Origin: Pseudescherichia sp032055545
GTDB taxonomy: Bacteria; Pseudomonadota; Gammaproteobacteria; Enterobacterales; Enterobacteriaceae
Assembly: GCA_032055545.1 (NCBI GenBank)
Contig: DAMBQR010000002.1
Span: 77,180-141,179 of the forward strand
DNA: 64,000 bases
Direction: 5' to 3'
The notes beneath the pieces were generated by a model. That model did no database searches and was not told where the DNA came from. It saw nothing but the letters and a program-made list of their open reading frames with translations. The translations under genes and the position numbers were made by a program. Below are positions 15,947-24,256 of this stretch, piece by piece (position 1 is the stretch's first letter; each line of letters begins with the position of its first letter).

Positions 15947-17065
15947 ATGCCCTTACTCGATTTTCATCGATCTGATGCCTTTACCCTGGGGATTGAACTG
16001 GAGCTGCAGGTGGTTAACCCGCCGGGATACGACCTCAGCCAGGACTCTTCTAAGCTAATAGACGCCGTCAAGGCCGAAGTAAAAGGCGGCGAGGTGAAGC
16101 ATGACATCACCGAAAGTATGCTGGAGATCGCTACCGGCGTCTGCGGGAATATCGATCAGGCCGCAGGACAGTTCTCTGCCATGCAGCAGACCATCCTGCG
16201 TGCCGCCAACGAGCACCATTTGCAAATTTGCGGCGGCGGCACGCACCCGTTCCAGACGTGGCAGCGCCAGGAGGTGTGCAATGACGAGCGCTATGCGCGC
16301 ACGCTGGAGATGTTTGGCTATCTGGTGCAGCAGGCGACGGTGTTCGGCCAGCACGTTCACGTGGGCTGTCCGAGCGGCGACGATGCCATCTATCTGATGC
16401 ATGGCCTGTCGCGCTTCGTCCCCCACTTTATTGCCCTTGGCGCGGCTTCACCCTATATCCAGGGCACCGACACCCGCTTCGCCTCGTCGCGGCTCAATAT
16501 CTTCTCCGCGTTTCCGGATAACGGCCACGCTCCCTGGGTCAGCAACTGGTCAGAATTTGAGGGCCTGTTCCGCCGCCTGAGCTACACCAGCATGATCGAC
16601 AGCATCAAAGATCTGCACTGGGATATTCGCCCCAGCCCGCACTTTGGCACGGTTGAGGTGCGGGTGATGGATACCCCGCTGACCCTCGGCCATGCGGTGA
16701 ACATTGCCGGGTTTATCCAGGCGATCTCCCACTGGCTGCTGGCGGAGCGGCCGTTCAAGATGCAGGAGCGCGACTATCTGCTCTATAAGTTCAACCGTTT
16801 CCAGGCCTGCCGCTATGGTTTTGCCGGGGTGCTGACCGATGTGCATACCGGTGAACAGGTCTCTATCGGCGAAGATATTCAGCGCCTGCTGGACAAAATT
16901 GCCCCCTACGCCGATAAGCTGAACGGCAGCAGCGCCCTGGAAGCGCTGGCGCAGTTTGTACGGCGTGGCAAGAGTGAGGATCGGCTGATGCGTGATTTCG
17001 TTGCTGACGGCGGCTCGCTGATTGGTCTGGTGCAGAAGCACGCGGAGATCTGGGCGGCCAATTAG
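15947..17065 (+). CDS. ybdK: Carboxylate-amine ligase YbdK (weak glutamate-cysteine ligase)
   Basis: The 372-residue protein begins with FTLGIELELQVV and contains the GGGTHPF and HVHVGC motifs of the GCS2 family, to which E. coli YbdK belongs. These proteins form amide bonds between carboxylates and amines using ATP; YbdK has weak glutamate-cysteine ligase activity in vitro. Its physiological substrate is not established. It is followed by ybdJ, as in E. coli and Salmonella, which supports the name. Length is the family norm. Confidence 0.93.
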   Translation: MPLLDFHRSDAFTLGIELELQVVNPPGYDLSQDSSKLIDAVKAEVKGGEVKHDITESMLEIATGVCGNIDQAAGQFSAMQQTILRAANEHHLQICGGGTHPFQTWQRQEVCNDERYARTLEMFGYLVQQATVFGQHVHVGCPSGDDAIYLMHGLSRFVPHFIALGAASPYIQGTDTRFASSRLNIFSAFPDNGHAPWVSNWSEFEGLFRRLSYTSMIDSIKDLHWDIRPSPHFGTVEVRVMDTPLTLGHAVNIAGFIQAISHWLLAERPFKMQERDYLLYKFNRFQACRYGFAGVLTDVHTGEQVSIGEDIQRLLDKIAPYADKLNGSSALEALAQFVRRGKSEDRLMRDFVADGGSLIGLVQKHAEIWAAN

Positions 17066-17133
17066 GCCGCTTGATGTTGCGCCCCTATGGCAAATGGCTG
17101 ACAATATCGTTTTAACTGACGATTAACATCACC

Positions 17134-17391
17134 ATGACGCACCCACTTGAATCCCTGATGACGGCCGCAGGCATCTTACTGCTGGCCTTCCTCTCCTGCC
17201 TGCTGCTCCCCGTCCCCTCGCCGGGTGGCGTGCTGACGCAGCAGCTTATCGCGACCTTTCATCTGGTCGATGCTAACCAGCTCTACACCCTGCTATTTTG
17301 CATCTGGTTCCTGCTGCTCGGCACCATAGAGTACTATGTGCTGCGCTTTATCTGGCGGCGCTGGTTCTCACTGAACCACGCGTCCCGTTAA
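17134..17391 (+). CDS. ybdJ: Small inner-membrane protein YbdJ
   Basis: The 85-residue protein has two hydrophobic helices (about residues 8-30 and 48-70) and a basic, aromatic end (YYVLRFIWRRWFSL). It matches my memory of E. coli YbdJ (DUF1158) along most of its length and follows ybdK in the same order. Function is unknown. No strong ribosome site precedes the ATG. Its last 24 bp overlap the end of the convergent esterase gene. Confidence 0.88.
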   Translation: MTHPLESLMTAAGILLLAFLSCLLLPVPSPGGVLTQQLIATFHLVDANQLYTLLFCIWFLLLGTIEYYVLRFIWRRWFSLNHASR

Positions 17392-18936
17392 GTCGCGCAG
17401 GCCATAGACCAGCGCCTCGGTCCAGGCGGCATAGTCGTGGCCGCTCGACCAGGGGTGGAAGCTGACGCTGTAGCCCTTCTCGTCCAGCATTCGGGCAAAC
17501 TCTGCGCTATCGCGGTAGATCCCGCCCCCTTTACCTTGCGTCTCAAACCGTCCTGCTTCCACCCAGAAGCGCACCGGGTAGCGCGGCGACTGCTGATACT
17601 GACGCGTCAGCCAGCCGGGGGCTTCCCCTTTCGGCGACCACCAGTAGGAGCCGGATAGGCTCAGGACGTTGCCAAACAGGCGTGGATAGCGCAGCGCCAC
17701 CCAGGAGGAGGCCAGCCCGCCATAGCTTGCCCCGCCTACCACCGTCTTGCTTCGCGTCAGCGCCACACCGTGCTGGCGCAGCCACGGCAGCAGCTCGTGA
17801 GCCATAAAGTCGGCGAAGGCCGGGTTAGGTGGCAGCTCTTTGCCGCGCCGCGCCGCATCAAGGCTGTCAACAAACACCACGTTAACCGACGGCAGCGCGT
17901 GGCGGGCGATCAGCGCGTCCAGCACGCTGGCAGTGTGGTAATCCCCCTGCCAGGTTTTGCCATCAAACAGGATCAGCGTCCAGCGTGCGGGCTGCGCCGT
18001 GCGCGGTCGGTAGAGAGTTATCTCCCGGCTGTTGTTTAGCAACTCGCTGTGCAGACGGTGACGGGTTAGCGTGCCGTGGCGCACCGGCTGGGCCATCGCC
18101 GCGTTGCTGAAGTAGCGGGCAGGAGTAAGATCGAGCAGCGAGGCGCGTTTCCAGCGATCGCTGTGCGGTTCGCTAAGGGTCTGGGGGTTGAGGGGATCGG
18201 CCTGGGCGCTCACCAGAATGGCACGCCGCTGCGGCACGGCGCTGCCCGCGAGCTGAGGCACGTCCGGCGCCAGCTTGTACTGCATCACCGTATCGTTTGG
18301 CACCACATAGCTGCGAAACCAGACGTCGGAGTTGCCCAGCCGGAAGAGTGGATCGTGATCGCCTCCCGGTGAGCCGAGAATAAATACGTTGCTGCGCGCA
18401 CCGCGCCACAGGAAGGTCACGCGCTTGTGGCTGGCGTCCACTGGCTCGATCAATGGGGTCCCTGCCAGCTGACGCGCCTGCCAGAAGTTCTCGCTGGAGC
18501 CTCCGGCGGCAAGCTGGGCCGCCAGCCGCTGCAGTGCCGGGCTAACCGGATCCAACACCTGCGCGCGGCGCAGCGGCGTGGTCTCATGCATCTGCCAGCT
18601 AAAGCGCCAGCGCTTCCCCTCCTCGCCATGCAGCACCAGCGACGAAGGCTGCTGCACAGGGAGGGCAAAGAGCAGCGACTGCTCGCCGTCCGGGGGGCCA
18701 TCTTCCAGCAGCGTGCGCAGGCGGCGATTGTTGCCATCCAGCAGGCGGGCATCGGTCACGCCGTAGAGCGTGGCAGCAACGTAATTCTCCTCTAGCCGCG
18801 GCAGCTGAAAACAGACTTCGCCGCTGGCATCAAATTTCCCCTGCTGCTCGCCCTGCATCGCTGGTGCATCGCAGGTCGCCGCCATCGCAGGCATCGCGCT
18901 CAGACCCATCAATAAACCGCCTACCGCCATCTTCAT
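17368..18936 (-). CDS. Exported Fes-like siderophore esterase
   Basis: The 522-residue protein (ATG at 18936, preceded by AGGGA) has a signal peptide ending AMPAMA. An extra beta-rich domain (about 25-130) follows, then a Fes-type N-terminal domain and an esterase domain with GASYGG (nucleophile Ser), GSYWW and a late SSGHDYAAW (His). Fes cleaves the ester bonds of ferric enterobactin in the cytoplasm and is about 400 residues. This one is longer and appears periplasmic, as in IroE or PfeE. It is divergent from a TonB-dependent receptor with a Fur-like site between them, so both probably serve the same siderophore. Confidence 0.85.
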   Translation of the reverse strand: MKMAVGGLLMGLSAMPAMAATCDAPAMQGEQQGKFDASGEVCFQLPRLEENYVAATLYGVTDARLLDGNNRRLRTLLEDGPPDGEQSLLFALPVQQPSSLVLHGEEGKRWRFSWQMHETTPLRRAQVLDPVSPALQRLAAQLAAGGSSENFWQARQLAGTPLIEPVDASHKRVTFLWRGARSNVFILGSPGGDHDPLFRLGNSDVWFRSYVVPNDTVMQYKLAPDVPQLAGSAVPQRRAILVSAQADPLNPQTLSEPHSDRWKRASLLDLTPARYFSNAAMAQPVRHGTLTRHRLHSELLNNSREITLYRPRTAQPARWTLILFDGKTWQGDYHTASVLDALIARHALPSVNVVFVDSLDAARRGKELPPNPAFADFMAHELLPWLRQHGVALTRSKTVVGGASYGGLASSWVALRYPRLFGNVLSLSGSYWWSPKGEAPGWLTRQYQQSPRYPVRFWVEAGRFETQGKGGGIYRDSAEFARMLDEKGYSVSFHPWSSGHDYAAWTEALVYGLRDLTGRVVQ

Positions 18937-18982
18937 TATCAACGTTTCCCTACCAAAATTTGCCATCAACGCTAATGCAAAT

Positions 18983-19001
18983 GGTAATAATTTGCAATAT
19001 C
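18983..19001. promoter_or_regulatory. Fur-box-like site between esterase and receptor
   Basis: GGTAATAATTTGCAATATC matches 13 of 19 positions of the consensus GATAATGATAATCATTATC. It lies in the 137-bp divergent region of two iron-uptake genes, where Fur repression is expected. Confidence 0.55.
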
Positions 19002-19073
19002 ATTCGCAGCGTTAATGATAGCGCGCCCTGCTCTGCAGGCAGGGATCACAAACAGGCAAGGGAACAGGTAATA

Positions 19074-21221
19074 ATGCTTAAAAATAACAAGATAATGCAG
19101 ACGTGGTTACTGAGTTTGGCGGCTGCAGGGGCGGCGACCCCTGCAGCCGCCAACGAGGAGACGCTGGTAGTGACCACGGGCGCGGCGGAGGATCCCACTG
19201 CGCCGCTGAAAGGGATGGTAGCGACCAAAACGCTGTCGGCAACCAAAACCGCCGCCGAGCTGGTGAAGACCCCCCAGTCGGTATCGGTGATCACGCGCGA
19301 TCAGATGCAGGCCCTGGACGTCACCTCGGTCTCGCAGGCGCTGCGCTACTCCGCCGGGGTCTTTACCGAGTATCGTGGCTCCTCAAACCGTAACGATGAG
19401 GTGTTCGTGCGCGGCTTCAGCTACGTGCCGAAATTCCTCGACGGTCTGAGCTTCGGGGCAACCGCCTCGTCGCAGACCGGCACCGTCGATCCCTGGCTGC
19501 TGGAGCGCGTCGAGCTGGTACGCGGCCCCGCCTCGGTGCTCTTCGGCCAGGTCAACCCAGGCGGCCTGATCAGCATGACCAGCAAGCGCCCCACCAGCGA
19601 AGCGATCCACCGCGTTCAGTTCCGCACCGGTAACGATGAGCTGGCAGAGGGCGCGTTCGATTTCGGCGGCCAGCTGAGCGACGATGGTCGCCTGCTCTAT
19701 CGCCTGAACGGTATCGCCCGCACCCAGCACAGCCAGGTCAAAGACTATAAAGAGGAGCGCGTGGCCATCGCTCCGGCCCTGACCTGGTACCCTAACGATC
19801 AGACGCGCTTTACCCTGCTCACCAGCTACCAGAAGGATCCGGACGCAGGCTATCGCAATTTCCTGCCCGCCTACGGCACGGTACAGAGCGCTAACGGGCA
19901 GCACATTCCGCTGGACTTTAACGTCAGCGATCCGAGCTATAACCAGTCGTGGCGCGAGCAGACGATGGTGGGCTACGAGTTTGAGCATCAGTTCGATGAC
20001 GTCTTTACCTTCCGCCAGAATGCACGCTACGCCACTATCAAGCAGAAGTACCGCTATCTCGTTTATGCCTCCAGCGCACCGAACAGTACGCTGCTGACCC
20101 GCCGCGCCCAGCATGAGGAGCGCCAGACCGACGAGTTCGGCATTGATAACCAGCTGGAGGCGCAGTTCACTACCGCAGAGGTGAACCATACCCTGCTTGG
20201 CGGCATGGATTACAAATCCAGCCGGGACGATCAGAGTCTGCAGCGCGGCATGGGTACACAGTACAACCTGGACTGGCGCAATCCGGTTTACGGCCTTAAC
20301 GTCGATGAGAGCACCTTCAGCACCGCCAGCGACGAGCAGCAGGATCTGGACCAGATGGGTCTCTATCTACAGGATCAGCTGAGCTGGAACAACTGGGAAA
20401 TGCTGCTCTCCGGCCGTTACGACTGGGATGAGGTACGCACCAGCGACTTTACCTCCGATGACGGCAGCGTGCAGCAGAACGATAATAAGTTCACCTGGCG
20501 CACCGGCCTGCTCTACGCCTTTGATTTCGGCCTGTCGCCTTACATCAGCTACAGCACCTCGTTTGAGCCGAACCTGCAAACCAACCGCGCCACTGGCCTG
20601 GCGCCGTTCAAACCTACTACCGGCAAGCAGACCGAGTTGGGCGTGAAGTATCAGCCGGTGGAGAGCACCCTGATGACGCTGGCGGTCTACGATCTTAAGC
20701 AGAGCAACGTCCCGACCTACAACAGCTCGCTGGGCTGGTTTGAAAACGCCGGAGAAGTGCGCTCGAAGGGGGTTGAGACGGAGATCCACTCTACCCTGTT
20801 TGATAGCCTGAACCTGATTGGCTCCTACACCTATACCGACGCGGAGACCGCCAGCACCACCGTGGCCGGTACCCAGGGCAAAACTCCGGCGCGGATCCCA
20901 ACCCATATGGCCTCGGCCTTTGCCAGCTACACGCTGCCGTCCGGCCCGCTCAAAAGCCTCACCGCAGGCGTTGGCATGCGCTATCTCGGCACCAGCTACG
21001 GCGATGCACGCAACACCTTTAAGGTTCCGGCGGTGGATCTCTACGATGCCATGCTGAGCTACGATCTGGGGGAGGCAAGCAGCAGCCTGAAAGGCGCTAC
21101 GGTGCAGCTTAACGTCAATAACGTGGCCGATACCAAGTACGTTGCGTCATGCGCCAGCGACAGCGCCTGCTTCTGGGGGATTGGACGTACCGCCACCGCC
21201 ACGGTCAGCTACGCCTGGTAA
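19074..21221 (+). CDS. TonB-dependent siderophore receptor
   Basis: The 715-residue outer-membrane protein has a signal peptide (to AAANEE, residue about 23) and a TonB box (ETLVVTT). A plug domain (about 50-170) holds the conserved VRGPASVLFGQVNPGGLI, and a 22-strand barrel ends in an aromatic residue (SYAW). The plug pattern is that of the FhuA/FoxA/FepA-like siderophore group. The ATG at 19074 is used because the signal peptide begins there; the open frame extends to 18864. It is divergent from the exported Fes-like esterase, which suggests an ester-containing catecholate ligand, but ligand identity is inference. Confidence 0.9.
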   Translation: MLKNNKIMQTWLLSLAAAGAATPAAANEETLVVTTGAAEDPTAPLKGMVATKTLSATKTAAELVKTPQSVSVITRDQMQALDVTSVSQALRYSAGVFTEYRGSSNRNDEVFVRGFSYVPKFLDGLSFGATASSQTGTVDPWLLERVELVRGPASVLFGQVNPGGLISMTSKRPTSEAIHRVQFRTGNDELAEGAFDFGGQLSDDGRLLYRLNGIARTQHSQVKDYKEERVAIAPALTWYPNDQTRFTLLTSYQKDPDAGYRNFLPAYGTVQSANGQHIPLDFNVSDPSYNQSWREQTMVGYEFEHQFDDVFTFRQNARYATIKQKYRYLVYASSAPNSTLLTRRAQHEERQTDEFGIDNQLEAQFTTAEVNHTLLGGMDYKSSRDDQSLQRGMGTQYNLDWRNPVYGLNVDESTFSTASDEQQDLDQMGLYLQDQLSWNNWEMLLSGRYDWDEVRTSDFTSDDGSVQQNDNKFTWRTGLLYAFDFGLSPYISYSTSFEPNLQTNRATGLAPFKPTTGKQTELGVKYQPVESTLMTLAVYDLKQSNVPTYNSSLGWFENAGEVRSKGVETEIHSTLFDSLNLIGSYTYTDAETASTTVAGTQGKTPARIPTHMASAFASYTLPSGPLKSLTAGVGMRYLGTSYGDARNTFKVPAVDLYDAMLSYDLGEASSSLKGATVQLNVNNVADTKYVASCASDSACFWGIGRTATATVSYAW

Positions 21222-21241
21222 GATATGTAAGAGGTCATATA

Positions 21242-21265
21242 GCCCGGCGGCGCAGGCTGCCGGGC
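21242..21265. repeat. REP-like hairpin between convergent receptor gene and ramA
   Basis: GCCCGGC and GCCGGGC are separated by 10 bases, between two convergent genes. There is no clear T tract on either side, so this is an RNA-stabilising or REP-type hairpin more than a typical intrinsic terminator. Confidence 0.6.
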
Positions 21266-21275
21266 CAACAGAAAT

Positions 21276-21620
21276 CTAATGCCGCGCCTGGCCGTGGTTC
21301 TCCTTGCGGTATGCCCCCGGCGGCTGGTTAAAGGTACGGGTAAAGATACGCGTAAAGGTCTGCTGGGAATCAAAGCCGTACTTAACGCAGATATCAAACA
21401 CCTTCTGATCGGTATCACGCAGCTCCTGGGCCGCCAGCCGCAGCTTACGTTCGCGGATGTAGCGCCCCAGGCTCTCGCCTTTGTATTGCATAAACAGCCG
21501 CTGAAGATGCCATTTGGAGTAGCCTGCGTGGCGCGCAATCTCTTCAATGCGCAGCGGCTGATGCAAATTGTCGTCGATCCACTCGACAATCGTATCGATA
21601 ACCTGAGCGGAAATGGTCAT
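21276..21620 (-). CDS. ramA: AraC/XylS-family global activator RamA
   Basis: The 114-residue protein starts MTISAQVIDTIVEWIDDNLH and consists of the two helix-turn-helix units of MarA/SoxS/RamA. It is nearly identical to Klebsiella and Salmonella RamA as I remember them, ending QPPGAYRKENHG. RamA activates marbox promoters such as acrAB, tolC and nfsB and raises multidrug tolerance. The ATG at 21620 has AGAGGA upstream; the frame is open to 21755 but lacks homology there. It is divergent from ramR, with the RamR operator between. Unlike Klebsiella, no romA gene lies upstream. Confidence 0.95.
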   Translation of the reverse strand: MTISAQVIDTIVEWIDDNLHQPLRIEEIARHAGYSKWHLQRLFMQYKGESLGRYIRERKLRLAAQELRDTDQKVFDICVKYGFDSQQTFTRIFTRTFNQPPGAYRKENHGQARH

Positions 21621-21660
21621 ACGGGGTTCCTCTCTGCTCTTTAAGCACTGAAACTTGATT

Positions 21661-21680
21661 ATGAGTGAGTAAGCACTCAT
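21661..21680. promoter_or_regulatory. RamR operator
   Basis: ATGAGTG-N6-CACTCAT is a perfect 7-bp inverted repeat with six-base spacer. This equals the published RamR binding palindrome in Salmonella. It lies 40 bp upstream of the ramA start, where RamR would block the ramA promoter. Confidence 0.9.
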
Positions 21681-21794
21681 TATAGAAAGAGGCAGAAAGT
21701 CGTCAAGATGATTTTCGATCTTTGACACAGGCCGTTGCGGAGCGGCAGATGTCATGTTTCAATCAGGCTTTTATAGCGTGTGAGGTAAAGTGTA

Positions 21795-22379
21795 GTGGCT
21801 CGTCCGAAGAGTGAAGATAAAAAACAGGCGTTACTGGAAGCGGCAACCGAAGCGTTTGCCCAGTCGGGGATCACCGCCTCCACCGCCCTGATAGCCCGTA
21901 ACGCGGGCGTTGCGGAAGGCACCCTCTTTCGCTACTTCGCCACCAAAGACGACCTGCTAAATGCGGTCTATCTCGCGCTGAAAACCGATCTCTGCCACGC
22001 CATGCTCGACGGTCTCGATCGCTCCGTTAGCGAAGCCAAGGCGCTCACCTGCTATATCTGGAACAGCTATATCGACTGGGGCATTCTGCACCCCGTCGGC
22101 CACCGGGCGATCCGTCAGCTGGCGGTATCGGGCAAGATCACCTGTGCCACCCAGCAAAATGTTGATGAGCTATTTCCGGATCTGCACACCCTTTGCCGCC
22201 GCTCGGTACTGCCGATTTTCCTGACCGAGGCTTTCCACGCCTTTGGCGATGCGCTGTTCCTCTCCCTTGCCGAAACCACCATCGAGTTCGCCAGCCGTGA
22301 ACCCGAAAAAGCAGCCGACTTCAAAGCCCACGGTTTCGAAGCGATGTGGCGCGCCCTGGCGGACAGCAACGGCAGCTAA
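21795..22379 (+). CDS. ramR: TetR-family repressor RamR
   Basis: The 194-residue protein has the TetR helix-turn-helix at about residues 28-47 (TALIARNAGVAEGTLFRYF) and starts ARPKSEDKKQALLEAAT, as RamR does. A C-terminal ligand-binding domain (about 55-190) binds bile acids and multiple drugs in Salmonella RamR; ligand binding frees the ramA promoter. The start codon is GTG, with GAGGT upstream. It is divergent from ramA with an intact operator, so this regulatory pair looks functional, with no frameshift of the kind seen in resistant isolates. Confidence 0.95.
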   Translation: MARPKSEDKKQALLEAATEAFAQSGITASTALIARNAGVAEGTLFRYFATKDDLLNAVYLALKTDLCHAMLDGLDRSVSEAKALTCYIWNSYIDWGILHPVGHRAIRQLAVSGKITCATQQNVDELFPDLHTLCRRSVLPIFLTEAFHAFGDALFLSLAETTIEFASREPEKAADFKAHGFEAMWRALADSNGS

Positions 22380-22480
22380 AGCGCACGATTTTCACTTATT
22401 TTTTCTTCGCTGAATCGGTAGGCTACAGCGCAGCACAACGCATCCCAAAAAAGTCATCCTAAAAATCATCAGGAGTATTT

Positions 22481-23134
22481 ATGGATATCGTTTCCATTGC
22501 CTTGCAGCGCTATTCAACCAAAGCGTTTGACGCCAGCAAAAAACTGACCGCCGACGAAGCGGAGAAGATCAAAACCCTGCTGCGCTATAGCCCGTCCAGC
22601 ACCAACTCGCAGCCGTGGCACTTTATTGTTGCCAGCAGCGAAGAGGGTAAAGCGCGGGTAGCAAAATCCGCCGCGGGCGGTTACTCATTCAACGAGCGCA
22701 AAATGCTGGATGCCTCCCACGTGGTGGTGTTCTGCGCGAAAACCGCGATGGACGACGCCTGGCTGGAGAAGGTGGTGGATCAGGAAGATGCCGACGGCCG
22801 CTTTGCCACGCCGGAAGCAAAAGCCGCTAACCATAAAGGCCGCACCTTCTTTGCCGATCTGCACCGTAAGGATCGTCAGGATGACGCCCAGTGGATGGCC
22901 AATCAGGTCTACCTGAACGTCGGTAACTTCCTGCTGGGCGTGGGTGCGATGGGACTCGACGCGGTACCGATCGAAGGGTTTGATGCCGACGTGCTGGACG
23001 CCGAATTTGGCCTGAAAGAGCAAGGCTTCACCAGCCTGGTGGTCGTTCCGGTGGGCCACCACAGCGTGGAAGATTTCAACAAGACACTGCCGAAATCCCG
23101 CCTGCCAGAAGAGACCGTGGTTACTGAGATCTAA
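22481..23134 (+). CDS. nfsB: Oxygen-insensitive NAD(P)H nitroreductase NfsB
   Basis: The 217-residue FMN enzyme starts MDIVSIALQRYSTKAFD and carries SPSSTNSQPWHF, matching E. coli NfsB (also called NfnB or dihydropteridine reductase). It reduces nitro compounds and quinones in two-electron steps, acts in the cytoplasm as a dimer, and activates nitrofuran drugs. AGGAG precedes the ATG. The ramR-nfsB order is as in Salmonella. In E. coli nfsB is followed by ybdG and pheP; here a block of accessory genes intervenes and ybdG is missing from the window. Confidence 0.95.
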   Translation: MDIVSIALQRYSTKAFDASKKLTADEAEKIKTLLRYSPSSTNSQPWHFIVASSEEGKARVAKSAAGGYSFNERKMLDASHVVVFCAKTAMDDAWLEKVVDQEDADGRFATPEAKAANHKGRTFFADLHRKDRQDDAQWMANQVYLNVGNFLLGVGAMGLDAVPIEGFDADVLDAEFGLKEQGFTSLVVVPVGHHSVEDFNKTLPKSRLPEETVVTEI

Positions 23135-23150
23135 TTAGACTTCAGCCACC

Positions 23151-23233
23151 TACCCGGCGGCGCTGCGCTTGCACGGGCCTACAGTGAGCACGGTACTCTG
23201 CGTAGGCCCGGTAAGCGTCAGCGCCACCGGGCG
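23151..23233. repeat. BIME: two inverted REP elements
   Basis: Two REP-like units, TACCCGGC...GGGCCTAC at 23151-23182 and GTAGGCCCGG...CACCGGGC at 23202-23233, face each other across about 20 bp. They lie between the convergent nfsB and MmyB-type regulator genes, a standard place for such elements. Confidence 0.8.
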
Positions 23234-23274
23234 TTACTCTGCTGACGCCGCCCGGCATGAGCAATAACTCCTCG

Positions 23275-24138
23275 TTACAACCTTGCCAGCATCTGCTCGC
23301 CCGCTTCATCGACCGGCAAATAGACCAGCAAACGGGAACCGTTACGCGGCGCGGAGTACCAGTACATCTGCTGGAGCTGGAACTCACCCAGGTCAGGGTG
23401 GCGGAAGGTTTTAATCTGATTTTCTACCCCGCGCACTTCATAGCGCTGGTGCCAGAGCGCCTCAAACTCCTCGGAGGCGGCAAAAAAGCGCGCCAGCTTG
23501 TTCTCCCACGCCGCTTCGCCGCGGTGCTCCGCCATCGCCGCGCGGAAATAGGAGACAAAGGTCGGCAGCACGTCACGATTTGCCAGACGGCTACGCCAGC
23601 CCGGATGGGTCAGATAGAGATAGATACAGTTGCGATCGTCTTCCGGCAGCGTCGCAAAATCGACGCCCATCAGCCGACAGAAGGCGTCGTTCCACGCCAC
23701 AATATCGAAATTAGGTTTCTGAATGCTGGCAGGCTGCGGCAGCAGGCTGTCCAGCATCCGTCGCGCGCCGGGGCTGATCCCCTCGCATGGCGTCAGGTTG
23801 GCCGACTCCACCGGCGGCAGGCCCGCCAGCACGAAAAGATGCCGCGTTTCAAGCGGGCTGCACTGCAGCGCATCCGCCACCGCCTGCATGACCACCGCCG
23901 ACGGATTGACCTCCCTGCCCTGCTCAAGCCAGGTATACCAGGTTACGCCAACGTCCGCCAGCATCGCCACCTCCTCCCGACGCAGGCCCGGTGTGCGCCG
24001 CCTCCCGCTGCGCGGAAGCCCCAGCCGCTGCGGATCTAAGCTCTCCCGTCGCGCGCGTAGAAAAGCGCCCAGCTGTTTACGGCGATCGTCCTGGCGTATC
24101 TGCGCGACGTCCAGCTCGCTGTGGCTCATCAGGCTCAT
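23275..24138 (-). CDS. Helix-turn-helix regulator with MmyB-type ligand domain
   Basis: The 287-residue protein has an Xre-like helix-turn-helix at about residues 22-88 (with TPGLRREEVAMLADVGVTWYTWLEQGR). A C-terminal MmyB-like domain (about 105-270) follows; in this family it can bind fatty-acid-like ligands. AGGAG precedes the ATG. It is divergent from an efflux pump gene 118 bp away, a very common pairing, and probably represses that pump and its own gene. Confidence 0.88.
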   Translation of the reverse strand: MSLMSHSELDVAQIRQDDRRKQLGAFLRARRESLDPQRLGLPRSGRRRTPGLRREEVAMLADVGVTWYTWLEQGREVNPSAVVMQAVADALQCSPLETRHLFVLAGLPPVESANLTPCEGISPGARRMLDSLLPQPASIQKPNFDIVAWNDAFCRLMGVDFATLPEDDRNCIYLYLTHPGWRSRLANRDVLPTFVSYFRAAMAEHRGEAAWENKLARFFAASEEFEALWHQRYEVRGVENQIKTFRHPDLGEFQLQQMYWYSAPRNGSRLLVYLPVDEAGEQMLARL

Positions 24139-24256
24139 CGTCTCTCCTGCCTCTCTTCAGCATGGTAGTGCCAGTACCAGTATAATCAGGAACTGGTACC
24201 CGTTTATTCAATCAGCGATGCTACGGCCATTCGCTGAATGACGCAATGGAGCTACC

